Below are positions 28,460 to 40,049 of a stretch of DNA of 64,000 bases, one piece after another (the first letter of the stretch is position 1; each line of letters starts with the position of its first letter). The translations under genes were made by a program, and so were the position numbers. Below the pieces are notes generated by a model. It was not told the origin of the DNA, made no database searches, and was given only the letters and a program-made list of their open reading frames with translations. Location of the stretch: NCBI GenBank assembly GCA_050247255.1, contig JBFWUM010000021.1, positions 1 to 64,000 of the forward strand, read 5' to 3'. This DNA comes from JBFWUM01 sp050247255. Its GTDB lineage: Bacteria > Acidobacteriota > Vicinamibacteria > Vicinamibacterales > UBA2999.

Positions 28460-29290
28460 ATGGCCGGACAGGACTTCGACGCCTTCAAGCGCACCATCCA
28501 CGCCACCTTCATGCACCATCCGGTCGTGACGCAGAACGCCTACACGGCGTGGTTCGCGCGCGGCACGATGTCGCTCGACCACCTGCGCCACTTCACCGTG
28601 CAGTTCTCGGTGTTCTCCAGCCAGTTCCTGCTCGCCGCGCTCAACCGCGTGATCAACGCCAACTCGCTCGAGGCGGCGCGCGAGTCGAAGGAGATCCTGA
28701 TGAACGAGCTGGGGGTGATCTACAACAAGGGCGCGAGCGCCAGCCCGCAGGCGACCGTCGCCGACAAGGACCGGGAGGGCGATCCCACCCTCGTCTCGGT
28801 CGAGGGGACGGTGGACGGCGGGAAGTTCCGCTTCCAGGCGGCGCACCTCGAGTGGATCCTGCACTTCGCCGAGTCGCTCGGCCTGACATTCAACGACATC
28901 GGCAAGCGGCGCCACGGTACCGACAGCACGAAGTTCTTCTGCGATGAGCTGTTCCGCCTGTACGGCAGCGAGGACTACAACGAAGCGATGGGCGCGGCGT
29001 TCGCGGTGGAGAACTGGGCCGCCGCCGGCTTCTGGAAGGAGCTAATCGCCGGCCTCGAGACCGTCAAGCGCGCGCAGGTCCCGCAGATGCCGCTCGCGTT
29101 CTTCACCTGGCACGATCGCATCGAGGATCTGCACAAGAGCCACGTCTGGGATGAGCTCGAGGCGATGTACCACGCGCCGGAGTTCGAGGAGGAGCCGTTC
29201 CTGCGCGCCGGGATGGAGATGCTGGATGGCGTGAAGGTCTTCTGGGACGGCCTGCTGGCCCACGCCGAGGAGAGCCGCCCCGCCGCCTAG
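28460..29290 (+). CDS. heme-oxygenase-like (TenA/HDO superfamily) iron-containing protein
   Basis: 276-aa all-helical protein. Candidate metal ligands are spread over helices in the HDO manner: Glu in LMNELGVIYN, His in QAAHLEWILHFAE, Glu in AVENWAAAGF, and His/Asp/His in FTWHDRIEDLHKSHVWDELE. Heme-oxygenase-like diiron oxidases carry out C-C scission, N-oxidation or desaturation; TenA-like members are cofactor-free. The substrate is unknown. ATG 28460 is chosen because it follows TATTCT by 8 nt and opens the recognisable domain; the frame is open further upstream. It is divergent from the radical SAM gene. Confidence 0.7.
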   Translation: MAGQDFDAFKRTIHATFMHHPVVTQNAYTAWFARGTMSLDHLRHFTVQFSVFSSQFLLAALNRVINANSLEAARESKEILMNELGVIYNKGASASPQATVADKDREGDPTLVSVEGTVDGGKFRFQAAHLEWILHFAESLGLTFNDIGKRRHGTDSTKFFCDELFRLYGSEDYNEAMGAAFAVENWAAAGFWKELIAGLETVKRAQVPQMPLAFFTWHDRIEDLHKSHVWDELEAMYHAPEFEEEPFLRAGMEMLDGVKVFWDGLLAHAEESRPAA

Positions 29291-29397
29291 CGCTCGCGCT
29301 CCTCATGGCGCGCCCGCCGATCCGCGATCACCAGCCTCACGCACACGATCGCGCCGACGATGGCGACGAAGAGCGGGAAGAACTCGAACAGGAGCAC
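29287..29397 (-). CDS. small single-helix membrane protein (36 aa)
   Basis: GTG 29397 opens a 36-codon frame: a hydrophobic N-terminal helix (LLFEFFPLFVAIVGAIVCV), then a strongly charged tail (ADRRARHEERER). A CATAAT box lies 7 nt before the GTG, the same geometry as the larger genes here. Its TAG stop shares CTAG (29287-29290) with the heme-oxygenase-like gene, as two other convergent pairs in the window do. It has no homology I can name. Confidence 0.45.
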   Translation of the reverse strand: MLLFEFFPLFVAIVGAIVCVRLVIADRRARHEERER

Positions 29398-29404
29398 CGG
29401 TGTG

Positions 29405-29410
29405 ATTATG
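29405..29410 (-). promoter_or_regulatory. -10 box before the 36-aa membrane protein gene
   Basis: CATAAT on the minus strand, 7 nt before GTG 29397. It is the main support for the small gene. Confidence 0.4.
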
Positions 29411-29440
29411 TCCCGCCAGGAGGCGACGGAGCTCGCAGCT

Positions 29441-29492
29441 TAACCACGGGGACACTGGGACGCGTCACCGTGTCTCCGCGGCTCTGTGGTTA
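29441..29492. repeat. imperfect inverted repeat
   Basis: TAACCAC ... GGGGACAC on the left pairs with GTGTCTCC ... GTGGTTA on the right, the right arm being one 8-nt unit longer. The wording resembles the CGAG/ACAC-type hairpin at 36025-36097, so it is probably another member of the same repeat class. It lies between the 36-aa gene and the assembly gap. Confidence 0.6.
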
Positions 29493-29496
29493 GGCT

Positions 29497-29850
29497 GCGG
29501 CCTCCGAAGCCTCCAGTCTCCAGTCGGCGAGGCGGACCGACGCTCAGACCGAGAAGGAGCACGTCACGGCTGAGCTGTTGGAAGGTGGTGGCGGACATGG
29601 CGAGATCCTGACCCGGCACCAGCNNNNNNNNNNNNNNNNNNNNNNNNNNNNNNNNNNNNNNNNNNNNNNNNNNNNNNNNNNNNNNNNNNNNNNNNNNNNN
29701 NNNNNNNNNNNNNNNNNNNNNNNGCGGCCTCCGAAGCCTCCAGTCTCCAGTCGGCGAGGCGGACCGACGCTCAGACCGAGAAGGAGCACGTCACGGCTGA
29801 GCTGTTGGAAGGTGGTGGCGGACATGGCGAGATCCTGACCCGGCACCAGC
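29497..29850. other. assembly gap flanked by an exact 127-bp direct duplication
   Basis: Bases 29497-29623 and 29724-29850 are identical over 127 bp and lie directly against the two sides of a run of exactly 100 N (29624-29723). 127 is a common largest k-mer in short-read assemblers and 100 N a common placeholder. The simplest reading is two overlapping contig ends that were joined without merging, so the true sequence probably has one copy and no gap. The unit itself contains 7-nt phrases (GAGACTG-like on the minus strand) and no recognised gene. Confidence 0.85.
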
Positions 29851-29961
29851 CGTACGGAATCCGGTGAACCCGAGAATCAGGCACATATGCATTAAACGCA
29901 TGGAAAAGCTCAGATCATTGTATTTCCCTTATGGTCCGGCTGCGGCCACAATGTTGCGACC
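29851..29961 (+). promoter_or_regulatory. AT-rich gltB leader region
   Basis: 111 bp of unusually AT-rich sequence for this genome lie before gltB. CACAAT (29947-29952) is 9 nt before the ATG and could be a -10 box; no matching -35 or Shine-Dalgarno site is clear. Confidence 0.4.
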
Positions 29962-32900
29962 ATGAACAACCCGGAAGGCTGCTTCCCTGAACGTCAGGGC
30001 CTGTACGACCCTACCCTCGAGCACGACGCCTGCGGTGTCGGCTTCGTCGTGCACATGAAGGGCGAGCGCTCGCATGACATTGTCAGCAAAGCGCTTGAGG
30101 TCCTGATCAACCTGGAGCACCGGGGCGCCTGCGGTTGCGAGGCCAACACCGGCGACGGCGCCGGCATCCTCATTCAGACCCCCGACGCGTTCTTCCGCAA
30201 GGTCCTGGAATTCCCCCTTCCAGAAGCGGGCTCGTACGGCGCCGGCCTGGTGTTCCTGCCACGCGACGAGCGTGACCGCGACGCCGTCAAGGCGCTGATC
30301 GCCGCCATCGTCAACGAAGAGGGGGCGACGCTTCTGGGCTGGCGCGACGTGCCGACCGACAACTCGCTGGTCGGCGACAGCGCCCGCGCCACGCAGCCGA
30401 TCTTCGAGCAGCTGTTCATCGGCCTCGAACGGCTGGTCGCCGACTCGCGGGACCTGTCCGCCGAAGCCCGCAGGGCGAAGGCGGAACGCAAGCTCTACGT
30501 GATCCGCAAGCGGATCGAGCATGGCGTCGACACGCTGAAGATCAGCGCGCTCTCGCGCCGCTTCTTCTACATCGTCAGCCTGTCGACGAGTACGCTGATC
30601 TACAAGGGGATGCTCACGGCGCGCCAGCTGGGGCCGATGTTCCCCGACCTCGGCGATGCCGATCTGCAGTCGTGCCTGGCGCTGGTCCACCAGCGGTTCA
30701 GCACCAACACGTTCCCGTCGTGGCCGCTGGCGCACCCGTATCGCTTCATTGCCCACAACGGCGAGATCAACACGCTGCGCGGCAACATCAACTGGATGCG
30801 GGCGCGCGAGGGGCTGCTCCAGAGCGAGCTGTTCGGCGACGACCTGAAGAAGCTGCTGCCGATCATCCGCGAGGGCGGCAGCGACACGGCGACCTTCGAC
30901 AACGTGCTCGAACTCCTGGTCATGGCCGGCCGCTCGCTGCCGCACGCCATCCTGATGATGATCCCCGAGCCATGGAGCGCCAACGACTTCATGGATCCGG
31001 CGCGCAAGGCGTTCTACGAGTACCACGCGTCGCTGATGGAGCCATGGGACGGCCCGGCCTCGATCGCCTTCACCGACGGCACGGTGATCGGGGCGGTCCT
31101 CGATCGCAACGGGCTGCGTCCCTCGCGCTACTACGTGACGAAGGACGACCTCGTCATCATGGCGTCCGAGGTCGGCGTGCTCGACGTGCCGGCGGAGGAT
31201 GTGCTGGTCAAGGAACGCCTCCACCCGGGACGCATCTTCCTCGTCGACACCGCCAAGGGGCGTATCGTTGACGACGACGAGCTGAAGCGGGAGCTGGCGG
31301 CGGAGCACCCGTACCGCGAGTGGCTCGACGCGCACCTGGTCGACATCGACGACCTCCCGTCGGCGCGCGAGGAGCAGCCGGACCACGCGACCGTGTTCAA
31401 GCGGCAGCAGGCGTTCGGCTACACGCAGGAGGACCTGCGCGTGCTGCTGTCGCCGATGGCGCTCAACGGCGAGGAGCCGGTCGGCTCCATGGGCACCGAC
31501 ACGGCGCTGGCCGTGCTGTCGGACAAGCCGCGGCTGCTGTTCGACTACTTCAAGCAGCTGTTCGCGCAGGTGACGAACCCGCCGCTCGACGCGATCCGCG
31601 AGGAGATCGTCACCTCGATGGGCTCGACGATCGGCCCGGAGCGGAACCTGCTGAAGCCGGAGCCGGAGTCGTGCCGGCAGATCAACCTGAAGTACCCGAT
31701 CATCCACAACGCGCACGTGGCGAAGCTGCGCAACCTGCCGCCGACGGTGCCGTTCCGCTCGACGACGCTGTCGATGCTGTTCGACCTGCCCGAACATGCG
31801 GGCGGCGAGGCGGTGGGGCAGGCGCTCGAGCGGGCGATGGCCGCGCTGTGCCGCCGCGCCAGCGAGGCGGTGGCCGCCGGCTACGACATCCTGATCCTCT
31901 CCGACCGCGGCGTCGGTCCCGGCCAGGCGCCGATCCCCAGCCTGCTGGCGACGGCGGGCGTGCACCATCACCTGGTGCGTGAAGGCACGCGGACGCGCTG
32001 CGCGCTGGTCGTCGAGTGCGGCGACGCGCGCGAAGTGCATCACGTCTCGCTGCTCCTCGGCTACGGCGCCGGGGTGGTCAACCCCTACCTGGCGTTCGAG
32101 ACGATCGACGACATGATCCGCCAGGGGATGCTCACCGGCATCGACCGCGACGACGCCGTCCAGCACTACGTGAAGGCGCTCAACAAGGGGATCCTCAAGG
32201 TCATGTCGAAGATGGGGATCTCGACGCTCCAGAGCTACTGCGGCGCGCAGATCTTCGAGGCGATCGGCCTGAGCCAGGAGTTCGTCGACCGCTATTTCAC
32301 GCACACCATGTCGCGGGTGAGCGGCGTCGGCATCGACGTCGTCGCCGAGGAAGTGCGGCTGCGCCACGAGCGCGCGTTCGCGCGGCGGTTGCCGATGGCG
32401 CCGGCCGAGCTGCCGCCGGGCGGCGAGTACCAGTGGCGCCGCGACGGCGAGTACCACCTGTTCAACCCGGAGACGGTGTTCAAGCTGCAGCACGCGACGC
32501 GCAGCGGGCAGTACTCGATCTTCAAGGACTACACGCGGGCCGTTGACGAGCAGAACCAGACGCGGGCGACGCTGCGCGGCCTGTTCCGGCTCAAGCCGGC
32601 GGGGCCGCGGCTGTCGCTCGACGAGGTCGAGCCGCTCGACACCATCCTGAAGCGCTTCTCGACCGGCGCCATGTCCTACGGCTCGATCAGCGCCGAGGCA
32701 CACGAGACGCTGGCCATTGCGATGAACCGTCTCGGCGGCAAGTCGAACACCGGCGAAGGCGGCGAAGACCCGGAGCGCTATGTGCCGATGCCGAACGGCG
32801 ACTCGAAGCGGAGCGCCATCAAGCAGGTGGCATCGGGCCGCTTCGGCGTGACCAGCGAATACCTGGTCAACGCCGACGACCTGCAGATCAAGATGGCGCA

Positions 32901-34564
32901 GGGGGCCAAGCCTGGAGAAGGCGGGCAGCTGCCGGGCCACAAGGTGTACCCGTGGATTGCGAAGACGCGGCACTCGACGCCGGGCGTCGGGCTGATCTCG
33001 CCGCCGCCGCACCACGACATCTACTCGATCGAGGACCTGGCGCAGCTGATCTTCGACCTGAAGAACTCGAACCCGAAGGCACGCATCCACGTGAAGCTGG
33101 TCGCCGAGGGCGGCGTCGGCACCGTCGCCGCCGGAGTGGCCAAGGCGCACTCGGACGTCGTGCTGATCTCCGGGCACGACGGCGGCACCGGCGCGTCGCC
33201 GCTCACCAGCCTGAAGCACGCGGGGCTGCCGTGGGAGCTCGGCCTGGCCGAGACGCAGCAGGTGCTGGTCATGAACAAGCTGCGCGACCGCATCGTCGTG
33301 CAGGTCGACGGCCAGATGAAGACCGGCCGCGACGTCGTCATCGGCGCGCTGCTCGGCGCCGAGGAGTACGGCTTCGCGACGGCGCCGCTGGTGGTGATGG
33401 GCTGCATCATGATGCGCGTCTGCCACCTGAACACCTGCCCGGTCGGCATCGCGACGCAGGATCCGGAGCTGCGCAAGAAGTTCACCGGGACGCCGGAGTT
33501 CGTCGAGAACTTCTTCCGCTTCATCGCGCAGGAAGTGCGCGAGTTGATGGCGGAACTCGGCTTCCGCACCGTCGACGAGATGATCGGGCGTGCCGACTGC
33601 ATCGACGCGGCGGCGGCGGTCGACCACTGGAAGGCCAGGGGGCTGAACCTGGCGCCGCTGCTGCAGGTGCCGAAGCTGCCGGCGTCGGTGGCGCGGCGCA
33701 AGGTGCGCGAGCAGGACCACGGGCTGGAGGTCGCCCTCGACAACGACCTGATCCGCGCGGCGGCGCCGGCGCTCGACGCGCGCACGCCGGTCGAGCTCAC
33801 CGCGTTCATCCGCAACGCCGACCGCACGGTCGGCACCATGCTCGGCTACGAGGTGACGCGGCGCTACGGCGGCGTCGGCCTGCCGGACGACACGATCAAG
33901 ATCACCTTCACCGGATCGGCCGGCCAGAGCTTCGGCGCCTTCGTGCCGCGCGGCATGACGCTGACGCTGGTCGGTGATGCCAACGACGGCTTCGGCAAGG
34001 GGCTCTCGGGCGGCAAGCTGATCGTCTACCCGCCGGCGCTGTCTACCTTCAAGTCGGAGGAGAACATCGTCATCGGCAACGTCGGCTTCTACGGCGCGAC
34101 CAGCGGCGAAGGCTACGTCCGCGGCGTGGCCGGCGAGCGCTTCTGCGTGCGCAACAGCGGCGCCACCGTGGTGGTCGAAGGCGTTGGCGACCACGGCTGC
34201 GAGTACATGACCGGCGGCCGCGTGGTGGTGCTCGGCAAGACGGGGCGGAACTTCGCGGCCGGCATGAGCGGCGGCGTCGCCTACGTCATCGATGTTGACG
34301 GCAACTTCGAGCGGCGCTGCAACCGCGACATGGTCGACCTGGAGCCGCTGATCGAGGCGGACGACATCGACTTCGTGCAGGTGGCAATCATGAAGCACGT
34401 CACCTACACCGGCAGCCGCCACGCCGAGGCGCTGCTGCACGACTGGGCCGGCCTGCAGCGCCGGATCGTCAAGGTGATGCCGCGCGAATACAAGAAGGCG
34501 CTGGCGGCGCAGGGCAAGGCCAAGGCGGCGCCGGCGCCGGTCGCACACGCGAAGGTGGCCGTCC

Positions 34565-34572
<8 letters not shown>
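29962..34572 (+). CDS. gltB: glutamate synthase large subunit
   Basis: 1536 aa, full length for the bacterial GOGAT α subunit. A 23-residue propeptide precedes C24 in EHDACGVGFVVH, the N-terminal nucleophile of the glutaminase domain. The central domain, the FMN-binding synthase domain (GEGGEDPERY, MKTGRDVVIGALLGAEEYGF) with the Fe-S Cys cluster (CIMMRVCHLNTCPVG), and the C-terminal β-helix (GGKLIVYPP) are all present. It moves the amide of glutamine onto 2-oxoglutarate in ammonia assimilation. It overlaps gltD by 8 bp. Confidence 0.98.
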
Positions 34573-36010
<1,438 letters not shown>

Positions 36011-36024
36011 CATCTTCCACAGCG

Positions 36025-36097
36025 ACGGACCACCGAGGCACCGAGACACCGAGGAGGAAACAGTTCTTCTCGGTGTCTCGGTGTCTCGGTGGTCCGT
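36025..36097. repeat. long hairpin built from 8-nt tandem units
   Basis: Arms 36025-36053 and 36069-36097 pair over 29 bp with one mismatch around a 15-nt loop. Each arm is made of CACCGAG-type units of about 8 nt. It fills the gap between gltD and the aspartate kinase gene. It could terminate or attenuate transcription, though it lacks a T-run. Confidence 0.85.
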
Positions 36098-36118
36098 AAT
36101 CAGTGTGAGTTGCTTCGA

Positions 36119-37531
36119 ATGTTGATCGTGATGAAGTTTGGCGGGACCTCCGTGGGCTCCGCCGAGAGAATCGCGCAGGCCGCGGCGCTGGCCACGAAGA
36201 GCGCCGCCGAGGGGCACCAGGTCGTGGTGGTGACCTCGGCGATGAGCAAGGTCACCAACACGCTCATCGATTCGGCGCGCGAGGCGTCCACCGGGCGCTG
36301 GGACCCGCTCGTCCGTGAGCAGCTGTTCAACCGGCACCGGACGGTGGCGGAGGCGGTCATCGGTTCGCCGGCGAAGCTGCCGCCGGTCATCGATGCCCTG
36401 AACCGCCGGCTCGATCGCTTCGAAAAGCTCTGTTTCGGGCTGTCGATGGTGCACGAGCTGACGCCCCGGCTGCTCGACGCGATTTCCGGCACCGGAGAGA
36501 TGCTCGCCGCCCCGCTCGTCGCCGCGGCCATCGAGGGCCAGGGGCGCCGGTCGGAGGCGATCGACGCCACCGATGTCATCGTCACCACCGACCAGTTCGG
36601 CGGCGCCGAGCCGTTGATGGAGGCGACCCGCGACCGGATGCAGGAACGGCTGCTGCCGCTGCTGAAGACGGGCGTCATTCCGGTAATCACCGGCTTCATC
36701 GGCGCAACGGCGGACGGTGTGCTGACCACGCTCGGCCGCGGCGGGTCCGATTACTCGGCGTCGATCGTCGGCGCCGCGCTCGACGCCGACGAGGTCTGGA
36801 TCTGGACCGACGTCAACGGCGTGCTCACGGCCAACCCGTCGGAGGTGCCCGAGGCGCGCACGCTGCCGGAGATCTCCTACAGCGAGGCGTCGGAGCTGGC
36901 CTACTACGGCGCCAAGGTCCTGCACTACAAGACGATCCTCCCGGCCTTCCGCAAGAAGATCCCGGTGCGGATCCTCAACAGCTTCGAGCCGGCGCATCCC
37001 GGCACACGGGTCAGCGTCGGCGGCGATGCCTCGGCGCTCGGCGTCAAGGCGGTCACGTCGATCCGCGGCGTCAGCCTGATTGCCATCAGCGGCACCGGCA
37101 TGCAGGGCATTCCCGGCATCGTCGCCAAGGCGTTCGACGTCGTGGCGGAGCAGGGGGCGAACGTGCTGATGATTTCGCAGGCCTCCTCCGAGAACAACAT
37201 CTGCTTCGTGATCAGCTCCAGCGACGCGCCTCGGGTGGTGCGGGCGCTGCGCCAGGCGCTGGAGTTGGAGCTCGAGCGCGACCACATCGAGGAGATCGCC
37301 GAGCAGCCGGTGGCCGTCGTCGCCGCCGTCGGCGACCGCATGCGCGGCACCCCCGGCATTGCCGCGACCGTCTTCACCGCGCTCGGCAGCGCCAACATCA
37401 ACGTCATCGCCATCTCGCAGGGGTCGTCGGAGCGCAATATCTCGCTGGTCGTCGAGGAAGAGGATGCGTCCGCCGCGGTCAAGGCGCTGCACGCCGCCTT
37501 CCATCTCGATCGCGCGGGGGTGGCCGTCTAG
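36119..37531 (+). CDS. lysC: aspartate kinase (monofunctional)
   Basis: 470 aa. The N-terminal KFGGTSVGS (from residue 6) is the amino-acid-kinase signature, with FIGATADGVLTTLGRGGSDYSA and IWTDVNGVLTANP further on. Two ACT repeats follow (SLIAISGTGMQGIPGIVAKAF; VAAVGDRMRGTPGIAATVF), so feedback control by lysine and/or threonine is expected. It makes aspartyl phosphate for Lys, Thr, Met and DAP. ATG 36119 is taken; ATG 36131 is an alternative. The length fits monofunctional enzymes, with no homoserine dehydrogenase domain. Confidence 0.95.
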   Translation: MLIVMKFGGTSVGSAERIAQAAALATKSAAEGHQVVVVTSAMSKVTNTLIDSAREASTGRWDPLVREQLFNRHRTVAEAVIGSPAKLPPVIDALNRRLDRFEKLCFGLSMVHELTPRLLDAISGTGEMLAAPLVAAAIEGQGRRSEAIDATDVIVTTDQFGGAEPLMEATRDRMQERLLPLLKTGVIPVITGFIGATADGVLTTLGRGGSDYSASIVGAALDADEVWIWTDVNGVLTANPSEVPEARTLPEISYSEASELAYYGAKVLHYKTILPAFRKKIPVRILNSFEPAHPGTRVSVGGDASALGVKAVTSIRGVSLIAISGTGMQGIPGIVAKAFDVVAEQGANVLMISQASSENNICFVISSSDAPRVVRALRQALELELERDHIEEIAEQPVAVVAAVGDRMRGTPGIAATVFTALGSANINVIAISQGSSERNISLVVEEEDASAAVKALHAAFHLDRAGVAV

Positions 37532-38517
37532 TGCCGGTGCGCGACGTCCTCGTCATCGGCGCGGGGCCGTCGGGGCTGGCGACGGCGATTGCCGCCAGGC
37601 AGCACAACCTGGATTACCTGGTCGTCGAGAAGGGCGTCCTGGTCGACGCCATCTTCCGCTTCCCGACCCACATGGTGTTCTTCACCACGCCGGAGCTGCT
37701 GGAAGTGGGCGGCCTGCCGCTCGTCAGCCCGTACGACAAGCCGACCCGTCTCGAGGCGCTGCGCTACTACCGGCGCGTCGTCGATACCTACCAGCTGCAG
37801 ATTGCCTTCCACGAGCGGGTCGTCAGCGTGGAGAAGGAAGGCGAGCTGTTCTTGGTCACGACCGAGCGCCAGAATGGCCACCGGCGCACCCACGAAGCGC
37901 GCGCCGTCGTCCTGGCCATCGGCTACTTCGACAATCCCAACTACCTGGGCGTGCCGGGCGAGGACCTGCCGCACGTGTCGCACTACTACACCGACGCCCA
38001 CCCGTACTACCGGCAGCGCGTGGTCGTCGTCGGCGGCAAGAACGGGGCGGCGGAGGCGGCGCTGGAGCTGTTTCGCGGCGGCGCCCAGGTGACGCTGGTG
38101 CACCGGCGCCCCACGCTCGGCGATTCGATCAAGTACTGGGTCCGGCCCGACATCGAGAACCGGATCAAGGAAGGGTCGATCGCCGCCCGGTTCAACACCT
38201 GCGTGACCGAGATCACGCGCACCCACGTAGTCGTGGAGGGGGAGAGCGGCCGCGAGGAGATCCCGGCCGAGGGTGTCTTCCTGCTGACGGGCTACAAGCC
38301 CGACGTCGATCTGATGCGCGCCGCCGGCATCACCTGCGACCCCGACACGCTGGCGCCGGCGCTGGATCCCGAGACATTCGAGACCAACGTCGCCAACCTC
38401 TTCCTCGCCGGCGGCGCCATCGCCGGCCGCAACACCGGGTCGATCTTCATCGAGAACGGCCGGTTCCACGGCGCGAAGATCATCAGCACCTTGACAGATC
38501 GGATCCGTAGCGCATAA
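37531..38517 (+). CDS. ypdA: YpdA-family (putative bacillithiol disulfide reductase)
   Basis: 328-aa FAD/NAD(P)-dependent protein without a redox CxxC. The FAD motif is GAGPSG at 10-15, with FRFPTHMVFFTTPELLEVGG as the YpdA-specific block, VVVGGKNGAAEAALEL as the second nucleotide fold and GAIAGRNTGSIFIENGRFHG near the C-terminus. YpdA/Bdr reduces bacillithiol disulfide with NADPH. The GTG start shares a base with the lysC stop. It suggests the organism makes bacillithiol or a similar thiol; bshABC are not in the window. Confidence 0.92.
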   Translation: MPVRDVLVIGAGPSGLATAIAARQHNLDYLVVEKGVLVDAIFRFPTHMVFFTTPELLEVGGLPLVSPYDKPTRLEALRYYRRVVDTYQLQIAFHERVVSVEKEGELFLVTTERQNGHRRTHEARAVVLAIGYFDNPNYLGVPGEDLPHVSHYYTDAHPYYRQRVVVVGGKNGAAEAALELFRGGAQVTLVHRRPTLGDSIKYWVRPDIENRIKEGSIAARFNTCVTEITRTHVVVEGESGREEIPAEGVFLLTGYKPDVDLMRAAGITCDPDTLAPALDPETFETNVANLFLAGGAIAGRNTGSIFIENGRFHGAKIISTLTDRIRSA

Positions 38518-38518
38518 T
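38491..38518 (+). promoter_or_regulatory. σ70-type promoter of the lytic transglycosylase gene
   Basis: TTGACA (38491-38496), a 16-bp spacer and CATAAT (38513-38518), 8 nt before ATG 38527. It lies inside the 3' end of ypdA. It has the best -35 in the window and predicts a leaderless transcript. Confidence 0.75.
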
Positions 38519-38526
38519 CGGCTGGG

Positions 38527-40011
38527 ATGCTCTCACGGGCCGCTCGATCATTTGCAGTGTCGACGATCGCGATGGCCCTGGCCGCCGCGACGATCGCGGC
38601 GCAATCCGCCGAACTTCCCCGGGCGCTCGACTACGCGAGCGCGCGCCTGCTGCGCGACCGGATCGCGATGGAGGCGTACCGCCCCTCCTATCCGTTCTGG
38701 CGCCACATCTTCACCATTCCCGACGGCTCGATCCTGTTCGGCAGCGCCGTCGACGGCCGCCTGCTCGTCACGGTGCCGTCGAACGGCAACTGGGGGACCG
38801 ATGCCCAATGGCAGGATCCGGCGCTGCCGCAGGCGGTGGAGGGGCAGGCGTGGCCGCGCCGCCTCGACGATCGCCGCGACCTGATGGCGCAGCAGCTGGC
38901 GCTCTCGGCGGGCCCGGTCGTCCATAACCCGAGCCGCGGCGTGTCGCTGCTGTCCAGCGCATCGCGCTACGGCCCGTTCATCAACGAGTGGCGGGCCATC
39001 TACGAGCGCTTTGGCGTGCCGGGCGACATCGGCCTCGCCCAGGCGGTCGTTGAATCGGGGCTGCGCGGGACGGTCAAGTCCGAAGCGCGTGCCATCGGCT
39101 TCTGCCAGTTCCTGTTGAGCAACTGGCGCGTCCTCGACCGGCTGTCGCCGGCGGTGCTCGAAGCGGAAAACCAGACGACCCAGGCGCCGTACTGCGCCGC
39201 CTATCTCACGGTTCTGAGCACCAAATACGGCAGCTATATCCCGGCGCTCTCGGAACATCACGCCGGCGGCGCCAACATCGGCCGCACGCTGATCAACGGC
39301 GAGCGGCTGGGCGGGCTCGACGTCCGCGAGCAGTACTTCCTCGGCGCCGCGTTCGCCCGCGACCTGCGCGTGCTGTCACCCGGCACCTACCGCGACGTCT
39401 ACGGCACCTACGGGCCTCGGTCGTCGCTGTACGCCGAGATGGTCTTCGGGAACACGATCACCGTGTCGAACCTCGCCAACGAGCAGACGCCGCAGGAGAA
39501 GGTCTACGCCATGCGGACGTCGCGCGTCTGGACCCTGGCCGAAATCGCCAGCACGGCCCGCCTGTCGCGCGACGAGGTGCAGCGCTTCAACCCGGCGCTG
39601 GTGCGCCGCGTGCCCCGCGGCGCCACCGTCTATCTACCCCGCCACATCCCGGCCATCGGTACCGACGTCGCCTTCTGGCACCGTCCCGCTCCCGCGGCCT
39701 ATCAGGAGCTGCTCGACGAGTTCGTCTCGCTCGAGATGCCGCTCGAGGAGTGGGACAGCCAGGCGTTCGACGCCACGCTGCAGCGCTTCCGCACCAGGTT
39801 TGCGGCGACCAGGACGGAGGAGGGGAGCGTGATGGCGACCATGCTGGCCTACGAGCTGCAGATTCGCCAGACCAGCAAGCAGCGGCAGATCCTGGCCGAG
39901 TTCCGCGACAGCGAGCAAATTCGCCAGCTGTTCGACCGCGCCCGCCGCGAGCGCGACGCCTTCCTGGCGGCCAACGGAAGCCGCACGCCGCCCGCCGCCG
40001 CGACCGACTAG
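38527..40011 (+). CDS. lytic transglycosylase with LysM-like domain
   Basis: 494 aa with a signal peptide (residues 8-25, cleavage near AAQS). The SLT domain shows the catalytic E176 in LAQAVVESGLRG followed by ARAIGFCQFL and YCAAYLTVL. A LysM-like segment (MRTSRVWTLAEIASTARLS ... PRGATVYLP) binds peptidoglycan, and a helical C-terminal region follows. It cleaves the glycan strands of the cell wall, probably from the periplasm. Confidence 0.88.
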   Translation: MLSRAARSFAVSTIAMALAAATIAAQSAELPRALDYASARLLRDRIAMEAYRPSYPFWRHIFTIPDGSILFGSAVDGRLLVTVPSNGNWGTDAQWQDPALPQAVEGQAWPRRLDDRRDLMAQQLALSAGPVVHNPSRGVSLLSSASRYGPFINEWRAIYERFGVPGDIGLAQAVVESGLRGTVKSEARAIGFCQFLLSNWRVLDRLSPAVLEAENQTTQAPYCAAYLTVLSTKYGSYIPALSEHHAGGANIGRTLINGERLGGLDVREQYFLGAAFARDLRVLSPGTYRDVYGTYGPRSSLYAEMVFGNTITVSNLANEQTPQEKVYAMRTSRVWTLAEIASTARLSRDEVQRFNPALVRRVPRGATVYLPRHIPAIGTDVAFWHRPAPAAYQELLDEFVSLEMPLEEWDSQAFDATLQRFRTRFAATRTEEGSVMATMLAYELQIRQTSKQRQILAEFRDSEQIRQLFDRARRERDAFLAANGSRTPPAAATD

Positions 40012-40049
40012 CTGTGAACCAAAGCCGGCGCCGCCGGTAGTAAGGGGGT

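Noticed and set aside
29441..29819. Open frame on the minus strand beginning MSATTFQQLSRDVLLLG and running toward the repeat at 29441.
   Set aside because: It crosses the assembly gap and ends in repeat-derived peptide. If the gap is merged only about 50 codons remain, with no recognised domain or promoter.
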